Virus record (IMG/VR): IMGVR_UViG_3300005528_000232
Coordinates: 1 to 21,515 of that record
Source: a virus
DNA: 21,515 nt
Direction: 5' to 3' (one strand)
The notes beneath the pieces were generated by a model. It did no database searches, was not told where the DNA came from, and was given only the letters and a program-made list of their open reading frames with translations. The position numbers were made by a program, and so were the translations under genes. Shown here in pieces: positions 8,367 to 15,931 of this stretch. How positions within the stretch are numbered: position 1 is the first letter of the stretch; each line of letters opens with the position of its first letter.

Positions 8367-8594
8367 CCATTTGTCGATCGGACACCTGAGACGGCCGATC
8401 CTCGTCTTTGTGCGGACATCTGAGCCAAACCATTGCGGACATCCGCACTCGCCGCAATAGTAGCCCGTTCGCGTTTCAATAATCGACGGGCAGGACTGAC
8501 AGATCGCCAGTCGTCCGCGCTGGATGTGTGTGGCTGATTCACCGTAGCGGACCAGCCACCACATAGCACGGAGAAAGGATATCAGGCGCAACAC
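8364..8594 (-). CDS. Small zinc-ribbon protein (CxxC...CxxCxC...CPIDKW)
   Basis: This is a 76-residue protein. The C-terminal half reads CQSCPSII, then GYYCGECGCPQWF, a basic linker and CPIDKW at the very end. This spacing of CxxC, CxxCxC and CP-x2-KW is a recurrent pattern in small phage proteins and is expected to bind zinc. The N-terminus is Trp-rich (AMWWLVRYG) and may pack against a partner. The start is probably the GTG at 8594, which overlaps the previous gene by 13 bases; an ATG at residue 11 lacks a ribosome site. Function is unknown. Its place between tail tube and chaperone suggests a role in tail assembly or simply a passenger gene. Confidence 0.75.
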   Translation of the reverse strand: MLRLISFLRAMWWLVRYGESATHIQRGRLAICQSCPSIIETRTGYYCGECGCPQWFGSDVRTKTRIGRLRCPIDKW

Positions 8595-8878
8595 GGCCGG
8601 GGCCCTTCGACCTTGCCAAGCTCTCCGCCGATGATCTCCTCGATCTCACGGCGACTCATCTTTTTGCCTTCCGGCAGTAGCGTGGCATCGCCCCGAATCA
8701 GGGCCGATCGTCTCACCCGGTAATAGGCGGACTTCGTTGGCCCATCCATCACCTCGACGCCGACCGTGAAGTCGAAGATGTCGCCAGTCGTGATCGGTTC
8801 ACTCGTCGAGGAGACCGTGGCCGACGGGGTCGCCGTCGGCTCTACAGTCGCATCCGTCTTGATCGGATCTTTAGGCAT
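8582..8878 (-). CDS. Hypothetical protein after the tail tube
   Basis: A 98-residue protein starts at the ATG at 8878, which overlaps the tail-tube stop by eight bases. An in-frame start further upstream is possible but lies deep inside the tail-tube gene. The first about 30 residues are low-complexity Thr/Ser/Pro (EPTATPSATVSSTSEP). The rest is a compact acidic domain with TGDIFDFTVGVEVMDGPTK and a helical RREIEEIIGGELGKVEG tail ending in two cysteines. I do not recognise a family. Small proteins in this position are often tail-tube accessory or decorating proteins, which is inference only. Confidence 0.7.
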   Translation of the reverse strand: MPKDPIKTDATVEPTATPSATVSSTSEPITTGDIFDFTVGVEVMDGPTKSAYYRVRRSALIRGDATLLPEGKKMSRREIEEIIGGELGKVEGPRPCCA

Positions 8879-9947
8879 ATGAGGTGGTCTCCTGATTGAT
8901 AACCTCGGCCTTAATAGCTCCACCGGACGTCGAGTCATACATACCTACCAGATTGATGGTGATCGCCGCGTCGCCGTCGCTGTCGGTCGGGTCGACACTG
9001 GTGATCCGCGCCTTCGGAATGATGTAGTTGATTGTGTAGTTGTAGCCCGTGCCGGCCAGTGCGGTCGACTTGGCCTTGAAGGTCACATCCGTCAGCTCCT
9101 GACCGGTGACGTATCGCTCCCACGGAACAACCGTTGAGTCGAGCAGGATGACCAGCTGAGCCGTCACGGTTCGCGATCCCCGGAGCAGCTTGCCAGCAAA
9201 GGCCGGAGTCGTGGTCGTGGAATCATAGGTCAGGGTCTGAGTGCTATCGCCAGGGCAACGATCGTTCAGCCGGAGATTATTGGCAACCTCGACCGACCAG
9301 CTCCGGAGCGTGCATCCTGAGCCCGAGAAGGTCGTCGTACCATCGGCATCGGTCCAGTAAACCTCGACGCCAGCCCCGGTCAAACAGGCCGCGAGATCCA
9401 TCGTCGAGGGTAGTGAGGTCAGCCCGTGCGGAGTCGTGAACTTACCGGAACCGACCAGATCCGCCGAGTACTGTGGACGATCCGCTCGATTCTGCGACAT
9501 CCGGAACCGGTCGACCACGACGCCAGCGAAGCGATAGCTTGCCCCGCCCAGCTCCGCCGCCATCGAGAAGGATGGATACTGGCGACCACTCGAGATTGAG
9601 AGCATATTGCACGAATGCTTGTAGGCGGTCGTCGCGCCCTGCTGAGCCGTCGTCACCGTACCACCCAAGGCGCGGAGAGCAAGACGGCCAGCGATCCCAT
9701 AGTTGATATCATCGGTGAAGGTCGCGGCCGGATGGCTGATGTAGTTCGCACACCACTGCGTCGCGAACTCGTGACCGTTGCCAGGGACTCCGGCATCGTT
9801 CAGAAACTCGATCTGCGGAAGCAGGAAAGACGCCTGCTGACTGCGGATCTTCGCGTAATTGCTGCCAGTGGCAGATCCGTCATTGTATGCGGCCTCCACT
9901 GTCTTCGTGACGTATAGAGCAACGTCATTACTCAAATATTGCGGCAT
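8871..9947 (-). CDS. Major tail (tube) protein
   Basis: A 358-residue protein rich in beta-strand, Thr, Ser and Gly, as expected for siphovirus tail tube proteins. It begins MPQYLSNDVALYVTKT and its C-terminal part (ITSVDPTDSDGDAAITINLV) resembles the last strands of tube proteins. An AAGGAGG lies four bases before the ATG and overlaps the stop of the tail-terminator gene, predicting strong translation. It follows the neck genes and precedes the chaperone/tape-measure block, which fits tube protein and no other tail component of this size. The family assignment rests on context and composition more than on a signature motif. Confidence 0.8.
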   Translation of the reverse strand: MPQYLSNDVALYVTKTVEAAYNDGSATGSNYAKIRSQQASFLLPQIEFLNDAGVPGNGHEFATQWCANYISHPAATFTDDINYGIAGRLALRALGGTVTTAQQGATTAYKHSCNMLSISSGRQYPSFSMAAELGGASYRFAGVVVDRFRMSQNRADRPQYSADLVGSGKFTTPHGLTSLPSTMDLAACLTGAGVEVYWTDADGTTTFSGSGCTLRSWSVEVANNLRLNDRCPGDSTQTLTYDSTTTTPAFAGKLLRGSRTVTAQLVILLDSTVVPWERYVTGQELTDVTFKAKSTALAGTGYNYTINYIIPKARITSVDPTDSDGDAAITINLVGMYDSTSGGAIKAEVINQETTSYA

Positions 9948-9956
9948 AGTGCCTCC

Positions 9957-10418
9957 TTAGCAAGGGTCAATGGTAATTGAGCCTACGGCGAAATGCAGAA
10001 GCTCGCCGCCATAAACATTCAGATCAATGGTCCATCGAATCGGCTGTCGTCGCTTGAGCTCATTCGGGACCGTCGCGATATCGTCGAGAGCCGCTGTGAT
10101 CAGATCGAGCTCCGTGTTAAACGTCAGATCCGAGTTCGCGGTCCTGTTGCCGGTCTGGTAGTAGTGAAGGGCCCAGATGTCATAGGACCAGCTCCGGTCA
10201 ACGCATCGCATCGCCTTCTCGACGCCTTCGTCCTGAGCTCGCGTGATCACATATCCGTGTACTCGGTCGCTGTCCAAAGATGAGCGCATCAGGCCGGGCC
10301 ACATATCCTGCTTCACGCCAAGGACCCACCAAGGGTAAACGACGGCCAGCGGTGCGGCAGTCGCGATGATGCCCTCGAGCGCTGTCCTGATTTGCTGATC
10401 CGAGTAGGTCGTCGACAT
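9957..10418 (-). CDS. Tail terminator / tail completion protein candidate
   Basis: A 153-residue protein starts with ATG overlapping the previous stop by one base (TAATG). The sequence shows the alpha/beta pattern of tail-terminator-type proteins: an N-terminal helix (DQQIRTALEGIIA), a central strand-rich part with many aromatic residues, a helix (NTELDLITAALDDI), and final strands (LLHFAVGSITIDPC). In long-tailed phages the gene directly upstream of the tail tube usually encodes the ring that caps the tube and joins it to the neck. The assignment is by position and shape, not by a diagnostic motif. Confidence 0.6.
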   Translation of the reverse strand: MSTTYSDQQIRTALEGIIATAAPLAVVYPWWVLGVKQDMWPGLMRSSLDSDRVHGYVITRAQDEGVEKAMRCVDRSWSYDIWALHYYQTGNRTANSDLTFNTELDLITAALDDIATVPNELKRRQPIRWTIDLNVYGGELLHFAVGSITIDPC

Positions 10419-10834
10419 TACCGATTCATCCTCACTCGTGTCTGTCCGAGTATCCCGGCGAACTGTGTTCTGACCTTATCAATCGCTGGCGTCACATACG
10501 GACGCGGCTGCATAAAGCGAGTGCCATATTCCAGATAGGCCGCATAGTCGGCATTGATCGAGATCCGGGCCGATGTCAGCGTCGGCATATCCATATTGAT
10601 CGAATTGGTCAAAGTCCCCATATCGACCGCCGGCGCCTCACCTGGAGCAGATGCGATGTGAATCGCCGTCCGTCCTCGACGATAGGCGCGGCCAGTCTTC
10701 GGAAGCGACATCAGCCGCTTCATCTCGCTGACGATACCACTGGCCATCGCCCGGATTACCGGAGACGCTTGGCCTTGCAAGTCATCCACGACCTGCGAAT
10801 CAACTTCGACTTCAAAGCGTAGCGGATCAGCCAT
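10418..10834 (-). CDS. HK97 gp10-like neck/tail completion protein
   Basis: A 138-residue protein with the hallmark near its C-terminus: AAYLEYGTRFMQPRPYVTPA, the EYGT...RPYV-PA pattern of HK97 gp10-like proteins. N-terminal segment is an alpha/beta domain (LRFEVEVDSQVVDDLQGQ) followed by a basic middle part (GRAYRRGRTAIHIASAPGEA). Proteins of this family act in the head-tail interface or tail completion. The ATG at 10834 overlaps the upstream gene by eight bases, with GGAG seven bases away. Confidence 0.8.
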   Translation of the reverse strand: MADPLRFEVEVDSQVVDDLQGQASPVIRAMASGIVSEMKRLMSLPKTGRAYRRGRTAIHIASAPGEAPAVDMGTLTNSINMDMPTLTSARISINADYAAYLEYGTRFMQPRPYVTPAIDKVRTQFAGILGQTRVRMNR

Positions 10835-11195
10835 TGTCCGGCTCCGTACTATTCTCGGCGGGATCGCACGTGATCACCCAGCCGCTGCCCATCTGCTGCA
10901 TCGGTCTCACGCTGCTGATCCGGTACGACTGCGCCCGGCCATTCGCGTCGATGACGACCTTGGCCCCGGTATGCAAATTTCGATCAAGCGTGACCGGCGT
11001 TACTTCGCTACTCATCCAGATCCGGACGGAAGTGGCTTCATCGCCAGACTGCCGTTGCGCGTGCCATCCGTTACGCGTGGTGAAGACCTCGACCTCGCCA
11101 TCCGTTGGAGTCATCCGGTAGAAGGTCAGACTGGCCGACGCGCCAAACAAGGCACCGCGCATCACATTCAAGGCTGACGCGTTCAGAAGGTTCAT
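10827..11195 (-). CDS. Head closure (stopper) protein candidate
   Basis: A 122-residue protein. The ATG at 11195 overlaps the previous stop as ATGA, the classic coupling arrangement, and is preferred over a GTG further upstream. Sequence is beta-rich (ASLTFYRMTP, VRIWMSSEVTP, AKVVIDANGRAQSYRISSVR) with no recognisable motif. The gene lies between the DnaT-like adaptor and the gp10-like protein, where HK97-like phages place the head-closure protein that blocks the portal channel after packaging. The functional call is from position. Confidence 0.55.
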   Translation of the reverse strand: MNLLNASALNVMRGALFGASASLTFYRMTPTDGEVEVFTTRNGWHAQRQSGDEATSVRIWMSSEVTPVTLDRNLHTGAKVVIDANGRAQSYRISSVRPMQQMGSGWVITCDPAENSTEPDNG

Positions 11196-11737
11196 CCCCG
11201 GACCAGCCTTCCTGAATTGCACAGACCGCTGATCAGCTGCGACACGGCGACCGGAAGCCCGGCCTCTTTCGCCGATGGCGCATACTCGATCGATACTCCA
11301 TCCGCCTGAAACTTGCTGATGCGCTGGCCCTCGTTGGTCTCGAATCCCTCGAGGTATGCAATCGCCAGCTCACATTGTGCATCCTTCACGACATCCGGGA
11401 TCTCGGTTGACTCGTAGTACTCTCCCCAGAATCCCATCGAGAAATCGTTCAAACGCTGATTGGCCGTGCCGGTCAGTGCGCTGTCTTTCTTCGGGACTTC
11501 GTAGCGCGGCCAGGCCAAGGCCTGAGTCCCGTCAACCTTTGACCCGCGCCAGTTCTCGCGGTTCAGCCGTCGCGCCGCCATCATCAATGCCCGGATCTTG
11601 TTGTCGACCGTGGCCGCGTCAAAGGCATCCGCGTTGATCCGGTTCTGATCGCGATAATTGGCAAACTCGGCCAGTGTCACATAGGACGTACTGGCCGAGC
11701 CTCCCACTGTAGTTATGATGTCGCTTGTGTTCGGCAT
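11192..11737 (-). CDS. DnaT-like head-tail adaptor
   Basis: A 181-residue protein of the phage DnaT-like family, usually found in the neck gene block. The signature is an N-terminal SYVTLAEFANYRDQNR, a helix IRALMMAARRLNRENWRGSK and then QALAWPRYEVP. The C-terminus includes VVKDAQCELAIAYLEGF and a region ISKFQADGVSIEYAP. Despite its family name, its neighbours point to an adaptor ring between portal and tail rather than to replication. The ATG at 11737 has only a weak ribosome site. Confidence 0.75.
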   Translation of the reverse strand: MPNTSDIITTVGGSASTSYVTLAEFANYRDQNRINADAFDAATVDNKIRALMMAARRLNRENWRGSKVDGTQALAWPRYEVPKKDSALTGTANQRLNDFSMGFWGEYYESTEIPDVVKDAQCELAIAYLEGFETNEGQRISKFQADGVSIEYAPSAKEAGLPVAVSQLISGLCNSGRLVRG

Positions 11738-11747
11738 CGATTACCAC

Positions 11748-11963
11748 TCACCCCTTCGGCTTTGGCCTCGGTTTCGGTTTACCATATCCCATCTCTGGAT
11801 CACCTCCCTCTGCCTCATTTGGCTTGAAGGAAGAGGCAGGATCGAGCACACGCCAACCCGCCGCCTGCATCGACTCCGCCTCTTCGGGGTGGACATCTGC
11901 CGTGGTCGGCCCGCCTGGATGGGCTGGCTCTTCACGGTACATTGGTACCAACTTGACTGACAT
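11748..11963 (-). CDS. Small hypothetical protein following the coat gene
   Basis: A 71-residue protein starting at the ATG at 11963 with a purine-rich AGGGGGAG just upstream; an earlier in-frame ATG lies within an intergenic hairpin and lacks a ribosome site. It contains ADVHPEEAESMQAAGWRV, a short motif of the type seen in small phage proteins, and ends in a Pro/Lys tail (GKPKPRPKPKG). It follows the coat gene after a strong hairpin. Function is not recognised; position would allow a small capsid-associated protein. Confidence 0.65.
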   Translation of the reverse strand: MSVKLVPMYREEPAHPGGPTTADVHPEEAESMQAAGWRVLDPASSFKPNEAEGGDPEMGYGKPKPRPKPKG

Positions 11964-11982
11964 ACTCCCCCTCTGCGGATCA

Positions 11983-12000
11983 GGGGCCATTGCTGGCCCC
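11983..12000 (-). other. Intergenic hairpin after the coat gene
   Basis: GGGGCCA and TGGCCCC form a perfect 7-bp stem around a 4-base loop, starting 9 bases after the coat protein stop codon. No T-tract follows on the minus strand, so this is not a standard terminator. It could slow 3' exonucleases and stabilise the coat mRNA, or damp expression of the downstream neck genes. Confidence 0.6.
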
Positions 12001-12009
12001 GTATCCCAT

Positions 12010-13173
12010 TTACCCGATGAGCGTCGCGATGTGATTCGGCTTCACAGCCTTCACACCCCACGCCATACCGACCTCATACGAGATCTGCCGATACTGGCGA
12101 TAGAGCGCGACCTGGAAGGTCAGGTTCGACACCGGATCAGTGATCTCGGTCACATCGTCCGCACCGTCACCGCCGGCCGGCATCGCCGGAGCACGAGTGA
12201 TCAGGTGGAGAGCGTTGCGGTGGAAGGCGACGTTCGGCGTGTAGCTGTTGCCGACCGCGATCGTGTCGTTATCGACCCACGCGACCCGATTGCCGGGACC
12301 GCCGATCGAGAAGACACTCGAAGCCAGAGCCGAGTTGACGACGTACTTGTTGGCGTCGCGTCCGGCCTGCGAGTTGGTGATGATGTCACCGGCCAGAATG
12401 GTCCCTGACCCGGTATCAACCGCGAACGACGTTGAACCGACCGCATATCCGGCGCCCAGGTTCAGCTGATAGCTTGCACCTGATCCCTTCGTGTGGACGG
12501 TCACGCCGGCGGAGTTGTGAAGGTTGAGCCCCATCACTTCGCCGATCATACCCATTCGCAGGAACTCGGCCGTACCGGCCTCATTGACCTTGAAGAGGAC
12601 CGACTGCTTACCGCGAAGATTGGCCATCGCCGCGCCGCCGAGAACGAGGTGAAGGTCGGTCTGAGGCGATCCGTTGTCATCGAGGATCTGACGAACACCC
12701 GCGAAGTCGGAGAGATCGCCAGCCGTGCCGAAGGGTGTAGTTCCCGCCGTACCGTAAGCACGTGACGCGCCCTTATAGGCAGCGGCCCAGAGATCGGCCT
12801 CGATCTCATTGACGAGAGTCCGCATCGCCTGAGTGAACTGGTCGCGAAGGACGTTGGCAAGCTGCGGACGGTCGCCGTTCGAGATGCTGGTCTGCTCCTC
12901 CCCGGTCCAATTGAATGAGACCTTACGCGACTTGCTGATCGTCATCGAGCCGCTGCCGACCGTCATATCGGTACCGCTAGACGGAGTAGCAGCTGGAGTG
13001 ATGTCGGCCGCAGTCATCGAGGGCACGACCGGATAGGTGATGGTCTGATTGAGTCCGGCTCGCTCCGCAGTTGAATTGCGGAAGGTTGCCGGAATGAAAC
13101 CAGTGAGCTCACGGGAAACGGTATCCGCCGCCTCGTAGATCACCGGCAAGATGGAGGAAAGTGTATTAGCCAT
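12010..13173 (-). CDS. Major capsid protein, P22 coat-like
   Basis: A 387-residue protein resembling the P22 coat (gp5) family. The N-terminus (LPVIYEAADTVSRELTGFIP) and the RKVSFNWTGEEQ segment near 83-94 fit the N-arm/E-loop region. A Gly/Ser/Thr-rich section at about 225-310 with a GSTSFAVDTGSGTILAGDII turn resembles the inserted domain of P22-type coats. NVAFHRNALHLITRAP at 314-329 is the family's most recognisable stretch. AGGAG stands seven to eight bases before the ATG, directly after the scaffold stop, as expected for a highly expressed shell protein. It would co-assemble with the neighbouring scaffold protein. Confidence 0.9.
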   Translation of the reverse strand: MANTLSSILPVIYEAADTVSRELTGFIPATFRNSTAERAGLNQTITYPVVPSMTAADITPAATPSSGTDMTVGSGSMTISKSRKVSFNWTGEEQTSISNGDRPQLANVLRDQFTQAMRTLVNEIEADLWAAAYKGASRAYGTAGTTPFGTAGDLSDFAGVRQILDDNGSPQTDLHLVLGGAAMANLRGKQSVLFKVNEAGTAEFLRMGMIGEVMGLNLHNSAGVTVHTKGSGASYQLNLGAGYAVGSTSFAVDTGSGTILAGDIITNSQAGRDANKYVVNSALASSVFSIGGPGNRVAWVDNDTIAVGNSYTPNVAFHRNALHLITRAPAMPAGGDGADDVTEITDPVSNLTFQVALYRQYRQISYEVGMAWGVKAVKPNHIATLIG

Positions 13174-13188
13174 TCGGTTCTCCTGATC

Positions 13189-13974
13189 TTACTGATCTGT
13201 GATTGACCCGCCTCCTCTGATGAATTCCATCCGCTGAGTGGGAGAGAGTGCATCGAAGGACTTGCGGCTCATTGCTTTGGCGTTGCCGCCCGCTTTGTTG
13301 CCGTTTTGCGCTCCGGAACCTCCCGTCCCTGACGCCTCAAAAGCTCTACCGAAAATCGGATCATTGCGCATCTCCTCGATCAGATTCTTGATCGTGAAAG
13401 GAGTGCCTTTGACATCGGCGATTCGGGGCTGACCTTGAGGGTCGAGCACTCTGACCGTGTAATCGCCGTCTTCTTCAAAAATCTTTACCCGCTGCATCAC
13501 GTGCGGGAGTAGCAGGGCCGGAGTACCCTTGAGCTCGGTTATCGCCGCCGTGGCTTGAGCTTCAATCAGGGATCGCTCGAGCGCGTTCTGCATCAATGCC
13601 AGCTTGGCGTCGCGCTCCGAGATCTCCGCGTCGTACTGGCCCTTGTACTTCGACAAGTCGGCCTGTAGCTGCTTTTTAAGCTGATCCTCGCGAGTCGCCC
13701 AGTCGCCGGCCTTCTGTGCCTGGCGTGCCTCGAGCTCTTCGCGTTCCGCAATCAGCTTCTGATACTGTTCGACATCAATCCCCTCGAATCCCTTGAGCCG
13801 CTTTTCGGCTTCCGCCTTCTGCTTGCGCTCTGTCTCGAGAGCCTTTTTCAATCCGCCGACCTCGTGCGCGAGTTCCGCCTGAAACACGAACTTCCCGTCC
13901 TGCTCAAGCAATGAATGGCGCAACCATTCAGGCGCATCGTCTCTGCTGTCAAATACCTGTTCGATTGGTGGCAT
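13189..13974 (-). CDS. Capsid scaffold protein
   Basis: A 261-residue, highly charged protein located between portal and coat genes. Residues about 40-120 form a long coiled coil (KKALETERKQKAEAEKRLKG and following Glu/Lys/Gln heptads). The C-terminal third has DYTVRVLDPQGQPRIADVKG, a helix NLIEEMRNDPIFGRAFE, a Gly-rich linker and a basic end. This matches scaffolds that template procapsids of P22-like coats. Two ATGs are adjacent: the first (13977) lies only one base after GGAGG, so the second (13974) is the better-spaced start. Confidence 0.8.
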   Translation of the reverse strand: MPPIEQVFDSRDDAPEWLRHSLLEQDGKFVFQAELAHEVGGLKKALETERKQKAEAEKRLKGFEGIDVEQYQKLIAEREELEARQAQKAGDWATREDQLKKQLQADLSKYKGQYDAEISERDAKLALMQNALERSLIEAQATAAITELKGTPALLLPHVMQRVKIFEEDGDYTVRVLDPQGQPRIADVKGTPFTIKNLIEEMRNDPIFGRAFEASGTGGSGAQNGNKAGGNAKAMSRKSFDALSPTQRMEFIRGGGSITDQ

Positions 13975-13995
13975 CATCCCTCCCGGATGGTGAAA

Positions 13996-14041
13996 GCGGC
14001 ATCCCGCCGCGTGTTGTGATTACCCTGCCACAAGTAGCAGG
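13996..14041 (-). other. Two small hairpins in the portal-scaffold gap
   Basis: The 79-82 base gap between portal and scaffold holds GCGGC-ATCCC-GCCGC (13996-14010) and CCTGC-8-GCAGG (14024-14041), both short perfect stems. No T-tract follows on the minus strand. They may tune translation or stability of the scaffold/coat messenger; they may also be chance. Confidence 0.35.
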
Positions 14042-14056
14042 AAAACTTTTTCGGGA

Positions 14057-15478
14057 TTACCCGGCCTGACCACGATTGAACGCGTCAATCAGCTGTCCGC
14101 CGATGTTGGCCGCGTCGGCCTCGATGTTGAGTTTTTCTTGCTGCGGGTCAAAGTCTTCTGGTAGCTTGCCGGCCGCTTGGAAGACCGAATAGATCGTATC
14201 GAGCGAGAATACCTTATTCGCGCCTTCGATCCAGACGCGCATCTCTTCCGGGGTCAGCGTCAGATCGGCCATCGTTGAGCCCAGCGCGATACTGCCAGCC
14301 TCGAGCCCCTCATAGGCGGCCGTATACTGGAGCGCAAGCTCGAGCGCGTCTTGCAGTGATCGGGCAGCGGTAGCCAAGTCCGACTCTTCCTTGATCCCCT
14401 CGAGAAGTGTCTCGGTAGCGGTCTGTGCCGTTGGCTTGTTGCCGGCCAGCAAGGACAAGCCAAGCACGGACATCTGCTTTTCGAGATGCTCGATGTCGGC
14501 CTTGGCGGCACCAAGGGCGGCGCCGGTCGTCTCAGCGAAATCAACGATCCCGTTCTGGCTGTCCACGTCGAAGAACGTATATGGTCCGATGGCTTCGACC
14601 TTGCGATTGATGTCGCGGCCACGGAACCATAGGATCGGCCGGCTGGCAATATGCAGGTAGGTGGATAGGTCGGAGTACTTCTGGTAGTGAGCCAGGTTGA
14701 CCAGCGCCAAGTCGAGGAGTGGCGGCTTGCTGGCCATCGGACCAGTCTTCCGCGAATAGCAGACTGACACCGGGATGTAGGGTAGTCCGGTCGTCCCTTC
14801 GGCCTCGAGTATGTATACCGTGTTGCCGGCTGCGTCTTCCTCTTCTCGGAACAGCTGCCAGCTACCTGGGCGGAGGACTCGATATCGCTCGACCTCTTCT
14901 TGCCCGTACTCGCCGTCCGGCTCGTATGACTCTTCCTCGAGGACAAGCAACGTCAGCATCTGCTGGCCGTTGATGGTCTCGTGACGCCAGTTGACGATCT
15001 GATCGGCATCATACATCACCCAGTAAGGACGACGATTCAAGGCGCGTTCATCGGCAAGGGTCGCCCCGGCAGGAAGGGCCGGCGGCATATCGACATAGAT
15101 CAGGGCGTGGCCATACTTGACAGCCGACGTGAACAGCTCTTTCGAGAAGACCGCGCCGTGAGTCCCAGCGTTGTCGATATTCTCCCACAGTTCAAACAAT
15201 CGATCCGGATTGTCTCGAGCAAGCTCTGGGTCTTTGCGGAAGACCATTCCGACCAGTCCGTGAAGGGTCCGCTCGAAAGCGTTGAAGAAGATTGCCCGAC
15301 GAAGCCGGATCGCAAAGTCACGCTGATCTTCTGCCGGTTCAAGTGGAAGCCATTGCGCTCCACCGTCCCGCAGTTCGAGCGTACCACCGGCGACCGCTTC
15401 GACGATGTCCCATCGACGCTCCATCTCGTCGTGCTCGTCGCGGTGATAGTTTGGCTTGTTCGGGTCTTTTTCGTTCAC
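14057..15478 (-). CDS. Portal protein (DUF4055 type)
   Basis: A 473-residue protein of the DUF4055 portal group. Recognisable parts are YHRDEHDEMERRWDIVEAV near the start, FFNAFERTLHGLVGMVFRKD, AVKYGHALIYVDMPP, and the helical LLDLALVNLAHYQKYSDLST stretch, followed by SRPILWFRG. Portals form the dodecameric ring at the head vertex and dock the terminase. The only plausible start is GTG at 15478; no clear Shine-Dalgarno precedes it, which is odd for an essential structural gene. The scaffold and coat genes follow directly, consistent with the call. Confidence 0.88.
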   Translation of the reverse strand: MNEKDPNKPNYHRDEHDEMERRWDIVEAVAGGTLELRDGGAQWLPLEPAEDQRDFAIRLRRAIFFNAFERTLHGLVGMVFRKDPELARDNPDRLFELWENIDNAGTHGAVFSKELFTSAVKYGHALIYVDMPPALPAGATLADERALNRRPYWVMYDADQIVNWRHETINGQQMLTLLVLEEESYEPDGEYGQEEVERYRVLRPGSWQLFREEEDAAGNTVYILEAEGTTGLPYIPVSVCYSRKTGPMASKPPLLDLALVNLAHYQKYSDLSTYLHIASRPILWFRGRDINRKVEAIGPYTFFDVDSQNGIVDFAETTGAALGAAKADIEHLEKQMSVLGLSLLAGNKPTAQTATETLLEGIKEESDLATAARSLQDALELALQYTAAYEGLEAGSIALGSTMADLTLTPEEMRVWIEGANKVFSLDTIYSVFQAAGKLPEDFDPQQEKLNIEADAANIGGQLIDAFNRGQAG

Positions 15479-15517
15479 GGAGTCAGGGTATAACCAAAGT
15501 CTGGAAATTATTTTTTC

Positions 15518-15931
15518 TTACAATAGATTGTGAGTCCGCAACGATTCGCCGATCTGATGCGCGATAGCGCCCAGGGCATCGCAGAAGCGCTCCTCGTCAG
15601 CATTGGCGGCATCGGGATCGACAGGGTTGTCCACGTCGAGCCCTTGCCGCCTTGCCCATTCCAGAGCCGCGTGACTGGCCTCGTGGCTGATCGTATCCTG
15701 CCCGAGATCGCGCTGGTTGAAGTGAATCTCGCCAAGGTTGCGCGGTCGTCGCCGGACAGGCCATAGCACACACGCGATGACCTGGCTGACATTCAGCGCC
15801 GGATGAGCCGCCTTGATATGCTCACGCATCAATCGCCTTGTAGACCAGACGTGGACCGTATACCACTGCGACTCACCTTCAGGATAGACACGGAATGAAC
15901 ATATCACCCCAGGATAGACCGCCTTCGCCAT
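15518..15931 (-). CDS. Small HExxH zinc metallopeptidase-like protein
   Basis: A 137-residue protein with ISHEASHAALEWA, giving an H83-E84-x-x-H87 zinc-binding motif on a predicted helix, and a downstream ADEERFCDALGAIAHQI in which Glu113 or Glu114 could be the third ligand. This is the layout of small phage-encoded minigluzincin-like peptidases. An N-terminal beta-rich half contains several basic residues. Its ATG overlaps the previous stop by one base (TAATG) and has GGAGGGG upstream. It stands between the phosphoesterase and the portal. A role in head processing is conceivable but unsupported; peptidase activity itself is inferred from the motif. Confidence 0.72.
   Translation of the reverse strand: MAKAVYPGVICSFRVYPEGESQWYTVHVWSTRRLMREHIKAAHPALNVSQVIACVLWPVRRRPRNLGEIHFNQRDLGQDTISHEASHAALEWARRQGLDVDNPVDPDAANADEERFCDALGAIAHQIGESLRTHNLL

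Noticed and set aside
11725-12408. 227-codon plus-strand open frame
   Set aside because: It lies antisense across the coat gene end and the following small gene, has no recognised motif, and the minus-strand genes with ribosome sites explain the region.
14260-14946. 228-codon minus-strand open frame inside the portal gene
   Set aside because: It is an alternative frame rich in Arg/Ser/Pro without motifs; the portal frame has clear family features.
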